This document shows, in pieces, positions 32,713 through 38,279 of a stretch of DNA of 38,279 nucleotides; position 1 is the first letter of the stretch, and each line of letters opens with the position of its first letter. A program made the translations under genes and the position numbers. Under the pieces are notes generated by a model that saw only the letters and a list, made by a program, of their open reading frames with translations, did no database searches and was not told the DNA's origin. The stretch comes from an uncultured Blautia sp. Lineage in GTDB: Bacteria > Bacillota > Clostridia > Lachnospirales > Lachnospiraceae. The DNA lies in the NCBI GenBank assembly GCA_934408705.1, contig CAKRVL010000020.1:1-38279 (forward strand), written 5' to 3'.

Positions 32713-33999
32713 TTACTGTAATTCTGCGATTCGGGTGACGCTAACGTAAATCTCCTGGATTTTGTACCAGGTGGGATAGTCTACGATTCCGGTCTCGGGC
32801 ATGCCGAAAATATTTTGAAATTTGCGGACGGAAGCCTGGGTTTGTGAGCCGTAAATCCCATCAGGATTAACTTTGGGAAGTGCAGGGTAAGCCTGGCTGA
32901 TGGCATTTAGCTGCTCCTGGAGCTGGAGCACCTTGTTTCCGGAAGCACCGATATCCAGGTCATAACCTGGCCAGGAGGAGGGGATGCCGGAGACTTCCTC
33001 GGCTACATTGATATACATGTCATTTCCGTAGAAATAACGCAGGATCTCGATAGCAGAGTATCCCTGGTCGCCCAGCCGTTTACTTCCCCATTGTGTCATC
33101 CACCCTCTGTCGCGGCACTGGACACGTTCTCCGTCACAATACTGGGTAAGGATTGGCTGACGGACGTTAGGCCTTGATAAATAATTTTCAAAAAGTTCGT
33201 CAACAATGCGGTCAATGGAGCCAAAAATATTGCGGCCGCGGATCCATTTGTGATCGTAGGCGGTGGATGAGGTGATGGTATAATCCTTGCCTTTGTTTCT
33301 GTAAAATTCAGTGTATACGCGGTTTAAGGTGAAGGACATAATGGCAAGGATGTTGGCACGGAGAGTATCGTCAGGCCAGGTGGCGTAAATCTCACTGCTG
33401 GCTACATTTTTAATATAATCCCGGTAGCGTACATAATAATTGGAGGCAGAGATGTCACCAACGGGACCGTCATGGACAACAATGTATTCAGGGATGACTA
33501 CTTTGCTAAGGACGATTTCTCCGGTTTCATTTACTGGTTTTATTTCAGCCTCCGGTATTTTGGGCGGATATTCGTAGAAAAGGGTGTGAGGTGGAATGAC
33601 TACTCTGTTGTCTTGCGTGGAAGTCTGTCTGGAATTTAAGAGAACAGGCTGTCTGGCGAGAACAGCCGGAAGTACCTCTGTACCGGCGATTTCTTTCTGA
33701 TGAAAATCCTCGGCCTCCACCTGCATGGAATATTCTGCATAAGGCTGTGCCTCCTCAGAAGCGTTCAGACTGTATTCCAGAGGCGGTGTTTTTAGCTGGA
33801 GGATTGGTGTGTTTCCGGAAGAATCCGTCCGGACTTCTTCAATGACGCTATCTGGATCCGCTGTATAAGAAATGCGGACAATTGCATTTTCCACAGGCCG
33901 GTTATCTGCTTCGGAGTGAACTGTTATCTGCAAGGTTCCCTGATCTACATTTTCCTGTTGTGCATGCAAGGTTTTTCTGTAATACATGGACGACCTCAT
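32713..33999 (-). CDS. SpoIID-like protein with C-terminal peptidoglycan-binding domain
   Basis: 428 aa. Residues about 20-120 form a beta-rich carboxypeptidase-regulatory-like domain. Residues about 165-320 resemble SpoIID (IPEYIVVHDG, NVASSEIYATWPDDTLRANILA, WMTQWGSKRLGDQGYSAIEILRYFYG). Residues 345-425 are a peptidoglycan-binding repeat (LQEQLN, NPDGIYGSQTQASVRKFQ). There is no signal peptide and no membrane segment, odd for a wall-binding protein, so it may work inside the mother cell or spore coat. The ribosome binding site is weak. Confidence 0.72.
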   Translation of the reverse strand: MRSSMYYRKTLHAQQENVDQGTLQITVHSEADNRPVENAIVRISYTADPDSVIEEVRTDSSGNTPILQLKTPPLEYSLNASEEAQPYAEYSMQVEAEDFHQKEIAGTEVLPAVLARQPVLLNSRQTSTQDNRVVIPPHTLFYEYPPKIPEAEIKPVNETGEIVLSKVVIPEYIVVHDGPVGDISASNYYVRYRDYIKNVASSEIYATWPDDTLRANILAIMSFTLNRVYTEFYRNKGKDYTITSSTAYDHKWIRGRNIFGSIDRIVDELFENYLSRPNVRQPILTQYCDGERVQCRDRGWMTQWGSKRLGDQGYSAIEILRYFYGNDMYINVAEEVSGIPSSWPGYDLDIGASGNKVLQLQEQLNAISQAYPALPKVNPDGIYGSQTQASVRKFQNIFGMPETGIVDYPTWYKIQEIYVSVTRIAELQ

Positions 34000-34067
34000 A
34001 AAATGCTCTTCTGGGTATTATATGTGGAAAAAAAGAAAAAGTGTCAAAATACGAAAGAAGGAATAGA

Positions 34068-35210
34068 ATGAAACACTTAAGAAAAAGAATTGCAGGCTGT
34101 ATTTTAGCGGTTATTTTGATCCTGGCAGGAGTGGTATTTCCGGAAGATGGAAGAATAATTCTGGCAGCTGACGGCAGCATGACTGTTCATTTCCTGGATG
34201 TAGGGCAGGGACTATCCATTCTGGTGCAGTCAGAGGGACAGAATCTGTTATATGATGGAGGACCAAGAAGTGCGTCAAGCTATGTGGTTTCCTATCTACA
34301 AGAACAGAATGTATCGGAAATCAATTATCTGATTTCTTCCCATTATGATGAGGATCATGTGAGCGGGCTGATTGGCTGTCTGAATGCTTTTCAGGTGGAT
34401 AATGTAATCGGGGCAGACTATGTTCATGATTCCTCTCTGTATGAGTCCTTTATGGATTGTGTGGCATCACAGGGGCTTGAAGTACAGCATCCCAGTGTGG
34501 GGACGGAATATGAGTTCGGATCAGGAGAATTTACAGTTCTTTCTCCAAAGGAAACCAGCAGGGAGAGTAATGCTAATTCAGTAGCAATCAGGCTGACGAA
34601 TGGTGACAATAGTTTTATTTTTACCGGAGATGCAGATCACAACAGTGAGGAAGATATGGTGACATCTGGGCTGGAGCTGGACTGCGATGTGTTAAGCGTA
34701 GGTCATCATGGCTCTGCCACTGCAACCAGTTGGGATTTTCTTCAGGCTACAGTACCTGAATTTGCAGTGATCAGCTGTGGCGCAGGAAATATGTATGGCC
34801 ATCCAGATGAAGAAACTATGGAGAAGCTGTCGGATATGGAAATACAGGTGTATCGGACAGATGAGCAGGGAACGATAGTTGCTTCTTCAGATGGAAGCAC
34901 TATTTCCTGGAATACAGATCATTGTAATGATTATACGTCCGGAGATGGGATAACATCAGCGCAAGGTGGTGAAGGAATCGGATTTGCATCTGAACAAAGT
35001 GGTGGACAGGATGCTGCCGAGGAATCAGAGGCAGCAAGGCAGACTGCAGAGGATGATGACAGCCAGGAGCAGCAGGTGTGGATTTCGGCTACAGGAAGTA
35101 AATATCACAGTATTCCGGATTGTGGAAATATGAATCCCGACAAGGCGCGTCAGGAATCGGTTTCCCAGGCACAGGCGCAGGGATATGAAGCCTGTAAAAA
35201 ATGCTTTTGA
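34068..35210 (+). CDS. Secreted ComEC-like metallo-beta-lactamase-fold protein
   Basis: 380 aa from the ATG behind GAAGGAATAG. Signal peptide (1-34, ending ILAADG). The beta-lactamase-fold domain has HFLDVGQGLSILV, SSHYDEDHVSGL (H-x-D-x-D-H), FTGDAD, SVGHHGS and YGHPDEE, the series found in the nuclease-like domain of the DNA-uptake protein ComEC. An acidic Q/E-rich linker (about 300-340) leads to a 40-residue C-terminal module VWISATGSKYHSIPDCGNM...CKKC with conserved-looking cysteines. Probably an extracellular nuclease or phosphodiesterase. Confidence 0.85.
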   Translation: MKHLRKRIAGCILAVILILAGVVFPEDGRIILAADGSMTVHFLDVGQGLSILVQSEGQNLLYDGGPRSASSYVVSYLQEQNVSEINYLISSHYDEDHVSGLIGCLNAFQVDNVIGADYVHDSSLYESFMDCVASQGLEVQHPSVGTEYEFGSGEFTVLSPKETSRESNANSVAIRLTNGDNSFIFTGDADHNSEEDMVTSGLELDCDVLSVGHHGSATATSWDFLQATVPEFAVISCGAGNMYGHPDEETMEKLSDMEIQVYRTDEQGTIVASSDGSTISWNTDHCNDYTSGDGITSAQGGEGIGFASEQSGGQDAAEESEAARQTAEDDDSQEQQVWISATGSKYHSIPDCGNMNPDKARQESVSQAQAQGYEACKKCF

Positions 35211-35406
35211 GCGTGAAGCTGATCATATGAATATTTAACTGAAATTTTTCAATCATATTTCGGAATATCCCTTTTTAATTTGGTGAAATTCTGGTATACT
35301 GAAGTGTATGTTTAACAGAACGTAAGTAAAATAGAGTAACTGTCCGGTATATGATGATTTGTGCAGGCGCTGGACAGATGCATAATAAATTGGTGGTGTA
35401 AAATTA

Positions 35407-37338
35407 GTGAGTGAACAGAAACGAGTGATTTTCACAAAGGAGGAATTGTCTGCCAGAGTAAAGGTTCCGGCCGTTGTGGAACTGGATTTGAAGCGAATTA
35501 TCAGTGACAGACTGGAACAGTGCGGACTATATTACAGAGTCTTTTCCAGAATTAAGACAGCATCCTCCATGGCTCATAAATTTGCTCTGAAGGATTATGG
35601 AGAAGAGAATAAGAAGCTTCAGGATCTGGTAGGGGTACGTATCAATCTGTATTTTGACGATGATGTTGAAATATGCCAGAATATTGTGGAGAATACCTTT
35701 GATGTGATCGGCTGGTCTACCTCTGAGAGAAGCGAGGAAGAATTTAAGCCGACTAAGTTAAATGGTGTGTGCCGCCTTCCGGAATATCTTAAATCAGAGA
35801 TTTCACCTGAGACCTGGGATATGTATATTGATGATACTTTTGAGATCCAGATTAAGACCATGTTTTTTGAAGGCTGGCATGAAATTGAGCATGATATGCG
35901 TTATAAGGGAGAAGAACTCTGGAAAAATTATAAAGGCTTCTCCAGATATTTTAACAGTATCCTGGCAACCCTGGAGCTTTGTGATAAATCTATGGTTACC
36001 CTGTTTGAGGATCTGGGACATTCCCTTTATAAATCTGGCAGATGGAGTGATATGATAAAGAGTCATTTCCGCCTGAAGCTGGGAGAGGGACAGCTCTATC
36101 CTGAGGTGGCGCAGCTTCTGGATGAAGACCGTAATCTGCAGGTGGAGAATCTGGCGAAGCGTATTTATAAGACGAGCAAGCAGACATTGGTGGATCAGCT
36201 GCTCTGCCGTAGTCGTAAGGTACCGATCAATGTTAATACGATCATTGCTTTGTTAAATGACAGTCAGTTCCATGACAGCCGTCTGACAGCAATCTTTAAG
36301 GAACGAGATGTTTATAATGATGGACGCGAAGAGAGCCTGGGCGAGTCTTGGCATTATGAAATGAAGCCTCTTATCCGCTATAATGTGTTCCAGATGTGTA
36401 CACAGGTGGACGGAAGCCGTCTGAAGGATGATGCGCCGGCTTCGGCTACAGAGATTTTCCAACAGGCTGCAGATATTATTTATGGCTGGATAGTGGGTAA
36501 ATACGGCGCTCTGTTTAAGGGAATGCCGCAGAAGACAGGTACTTATCATGCAGATATTCTGGCTTATCATGTAGCTGTGAATTTTGACGCGGATAACCGC
36601 CGCCTGAATATGCATGTAAGACATATGGATATGGAGGTTGGCGGCAGAATCTGGTATTCTGAGGCAGGCCTGGAGGTTTCACAGGAGGAAAAGGTGATAC
36701 TGAAGGTTTGTAACGGATATGCCCAGCCTGAGCGAGAGCATACTGTTCTGGAACCTGGAGTGACTTTCTTTAGTTATCCGGGATATTATAAGACAATCGT
36801 TGATAATATTGGAATTGTTAATGGAATAGAATGCTCTAACAGAAGACGGATTCTGAGAGAGGAAATGTTTGGTGAGCTTCTTGCTGCACTGAGGGATTCT
36901 GAAAGGCTGTTTCCTGTAGTGGTGATCGTATCCCGGGAGACATCAGACGGGATGATGGATGAGGAATGGCTTGGTCAGTTCCGTGTATCTGATTTTACAA
37001 GGACTGTGTGGCGGTATTCCCATGTATTTACTGCCCATGAATCTGTTGGAAAGAAATTCCTAAGGCTTGCAGGGATCGATCTGCGTCAGATTGATGATAT
37101 CCCAAGACTGTATATTTTCTGGCCGGGCGGAGATGTGGATGATTATGGTCCCGAGGATGTGGCTAACTGCAGCTTTGGCCGTCATCTGGAGGCCAGGGGC
37201 GATGCCCGTACCTATGATATTGTCCGCGGTGGACAGGCTTTTTACCACAAGATCGTTACGGACCTGAGAGAATGGAATATATCCGCAGATATGTGGGAAG
37301 GCTTTAAGCTGGAGACTGTAACAGAATTGCCGAAATAA
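35407..37338 (+). CDS. RelA/SpoT-domain protein with large unknown C-terminus
   Basis: 643 aa from a GTG start. Residues about 20-200 match the RelA/SpoT nucleotidyltransferase fold: SRIKTASS (47-54), DLVGVRI (73-79), FEIQIKT (145-151), W157 and EH 161-162. The usual GY-x-S-x-H substrate loop is replaced by KLNGVCRLP (117-125). A helical middle (200-450) and a mixed domain (450-640, with FPVVVIVSRETSDG and RLYIFWPGG) are not recognised. It could make (p)ppGpp or a related alarmone, or have lost synthesis. A TGGTATACT extended -10 at 35292-35300 may drive it. Confidence 0.75.
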   Translation: MSEQKRVIFTKEELSARVKVPAVVELDLKRIISDRLEQCGLYYRVFSRIKTASSMAHKFALKDYGEENKKLQDLVGVRINLYFDDDVEICQNIVENTFDVIGWSTSERSEEEFKPTKLNGVCRLPEYLKSEISPETWDMYIDDTFEIQIKTMFFEGWHEIEHDMRYKGEELWKNYKGFSRYFNSILATLELCDKSMVTLFEDLGHSLYKSGRWSDMIKSHFRLKLGEGQLYPEVAQLLDEDRNLQVENLAKRIYKTSKQTLVDQLLCRSRKVPINVNTIIALLNDSQFHDSRLTAIFKERDVYNDGREESLGESWHYEMKPLIRYNVFQMCTQVDGSRLKDDAPASATEIFQQAADIIYGWIVGKYGALFKGMPQKTGTYHADILAYHVAVNFDADNRRLNMHVRHMDMEVGGRIWYSEAGLEVSQEEKVILKVCNGYAQPEREHTVLEPGVTFFSYPGYYKTIVDNIGIVNGIECSNRRRILREEMFGELLAALRDSERLFPVVVIVSRETSDGMMDEEWLGQFRVSDFTRTVWRYSHVFTAHESVGKKFLRLAGIDLRQIDDIPRLYIFWPGGDVDDYGPEDVANCSFGRHLEARGDARTYDIVRGGQAFYHKIVTDLREWNISADMWEGFKLETVTELPK

Positions 37339-37350
37339 GTATATAATAAA

Positions 37351-37409
37351 AATACCATCAGCACTAAGGGGATGCCTGGGTAAGCTTTCCTTAAGCCTGA
37401 TGGTATTTT
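37351..37409 (+). terminator. Terminator after the RelA/SpoT-domain gene
   Basis: AATACCATCAG (37351-37361) pairs with CTGATGGTATT (37397-37407), then TT; 35 bases lie between the arms, part of which can fold again. Confidence 0.68.
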
Positions 37410-37439
37410 GTGATTTTACAGTGAGTTCTTTAAAGAGTA

Positions 37440-38027
37440 TTAAACTTCTACCTCAAAAACTGCTGTGTATTTATTGTATTCATTATCATATGAAGAAAAA
37501 TTGATCTTAAAGGTTCCGGGATTATCTACGCCGATACAAGCCTGTGCTTCGCAAGAAGCTCCGATTGGTGTTTCCTGCGGATAGTGTACAATGTCACCTG
37601 GATAGGAATAGCCCATTTTGCCGGCGCTGTCTACAATGCCATCCTCTAAGTTTATATATAATCCATCCATAATATCATCATCATATCCGATATTCTCATA
37701 AGTATAATTTATAACATATACAGCAGCAGGTGTCTTATCACTGAATTCATTTCGATCAGCTGTTTCCTCTACAGAATTAATTGTGATACTCCAAAGTCCC
37801 TCTACCACGAATGGTTCTCCGATTTTATAAACCTCTTGAGAGGTTGACTGATATTTGGACAAAACATCTGCAAGCTGAGTCTGCAGATCATCAATTGTTT
37901 CTTGCATTTCAACAATTTGAGCTTCCAGCTCTGCAATTTTGTCATCCTTTTCATCTGCAAAAACAGATGTGCATGGAGATAAGAGAAGGGTACCTGTCAG
38001 AGCCATGGCAATAAGTTTCTTTTTCAT
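37440..38027 (-). CDS. Secreted coiled-coil protein with C-terminal beta domain
   Basis: 195 aa. Clear signal peptide (MKKKLIAMALTGTLLL...SVFADE, cleavage near residue 25). Residues 26-62 are a coiled coil (DDKIAELEAQIVEMQETIDD). Residues about 70-195 look like an immunoglobulin-like DUF4352/DUF5067 type domain with a W in EGLWSITINSVEE and the motif VYVINYTYEN. AGGAGG precedes the start. Such proteins are common in gut Clostridia and their function is unknown. Confidence 0.78.
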   Translation of the reverse strand: MKKKLIAMALTGTLLLSPCTSVFADEKDDKIAELEAQIVEMQETIDDLQTQLADVLSKYQSTSQEVYKIGEPFVVEGLWSITINSVEETADRNEFSDKTPAAVYVINYTYENIGYDDDIMDGLYINLEDGIVDSAGKMGYSYPGDIVHYPQETPIGASCEAQACIGVDNPGTFKINFSSYDNEYNKYTAVFEVEV

Positions 38028-38048
38028 GTAAAAACCTCCTTTAAATTG

Positions 38049-38120
38049 ATACTAAATTATTCTCTGAATTTAGTATTTTTCTGATAATTTGATTATAGTG
38101 GCATATCGGAAGGCTGTCAA
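38049..38120 (-). promoter_or_regulatory. Perfect consensus promoter plus 10-bp inverted repeat
   Basis: On the minus strand: TTGACA (38115-38120), 17 bases, TATAAT (38092-38097). Downstream, ATACTAAATT and AATTTAGTAT (38049-38058 and 38067-38076) form a perfect inverted repeat with 8-base spacer, starting about 10 bases after the expected transcription start. Likely a repressor operator or a leader hairpin. Confidence 0.72.
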
Positions 38121-38154
38121 CAAAAGAAGTGTAAGAAGGTTAAAGTAGAAAAAT

Positions 38155-38187
38155 AAAAAAGCCTGCAAAATCAACGATTTCACAGAC
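38155..38187 (-). terminator. Terminator of tRNA-Leu
   Basis: On the minus strand GTCTGTGAAATC-GTT-GATTTTGCAGGC followed by TTTTTT; 12 pairs with several G-U. Confidence 0.75.
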
Positions 38188-38214
38188 CTGAAAAATTATT
38201 CTGAAAATAAAAAA

Positions 38215-38279
38215 TGCGGAAGATGGGACTTGAACCCACACAAGCGCAATGCTTACAAGATCCTTAGTCTTGCTCGTCT
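38215..38279 (-). tRNA. tRNA-Leu (anticodon AAG), cut by the window edge
   Basis: The 3' two thirds of a type II tRNA. On the minus strand: anticodon stem CAAGA/TCTTG around loop CTAAGGA (anticodon AAG), a long variable arm (TAAGCATTGCGCTTGT), T arm GTGGG-TTCAAGT-CCCAT, acceptor CTTCCGC and discriminator A. No CCA encoded. The 5' part lies outside the window. Confidence 0.9.

Overview
The window looks like a chromosome segment of a gut-type Clostridia (Bacillota), most likely family Lachnospiraceae. The basis is moderate-to-low GC, AGGAGG-type ribosome binding sites, several TTG and GTG starts, and the gene orders secG-rnr-smpB and pyrH-frr-uppS-cdsA-dxr-rseP. The genus call is a general impression, not a search result.

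Region 1 (about 1-10,050) is an AT-richer accessory island and the most interesting part. It holds a divergent tRNA-Trp(CCA) and a tRNA-Lys(TTT). The tRNA-Lys sits directly in front of an RtcB RNA ligase gene. Then follow an XRE-type regulator, two tandem paralogous ATP-grasp-independent (nucleotidyltransferase-fold) RNA ligases of the Rnl2 type, an HNH nuclease, a microbial-type PARG macrodomain protein, a calcineurin-like phosphoesterase, a HipA-like kinase overlapping a small unknown gene, a second HTH protein, a Thg1-like 3'-5' nucleotidyltransferase and a small acidic coiled-coil protein. Nearly every enzyme acts, or can plausibly act, on RNA ends (sealing, end healing, 5'-end rebuilding, ADP-ribose removal). 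I read the island as an RNA (tRNA) damage-repair or phage-conflict system. Repair clusters of this general kind are known from comparative genomics, but this particular combination, with island-borne tRNAs and 5-bp-periodic leader tracts, deserves experiments.

Region 2 (10,085-15,429) is a three-gene ABC-2 exporter on the minus strand, divergent from a histidine kinase/response regulator pair. The shared upstream region holds a twice-repeated TGTCA-type box and a 185-bp element that can fold into a three-armed, closed structure. Region 3 (15,524-17,880) holds a DegV lipid-binding protein, a PdaA-type polysaccharide deacetylase and a 60-68-bp repeat tract.

Region 4 (17,881-31,412) is core genome: an M24 peptidase, an ACT protein, enolase, SecG, RNase R, SmpB, a thioesterase, a lipoprotein, then UMP kinase, ribosome recycling factor, undecaprenyl diphosphate synthase, CDP-diglyceride synthase, DXP reductoisomerase and the RseP site-2 protease. 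A 36-bp REP-like repeat occurs twice here in opposite orientation. Region 5 (31,494-38,279) holds an FMN-dependent nitronate monooxygenase/FabK-like enzyme behind a consensus promoter with a palindromic operator, a SpoIID-like/peptidoglycan-binding protein, a secreted ComEC-like beta-lactamase-fold protein, a RelA/SpoT-domain protein with a large unknown C-terminus, a secreted coiled-coil protein, and a tRNA-Leu cut by the window edge.
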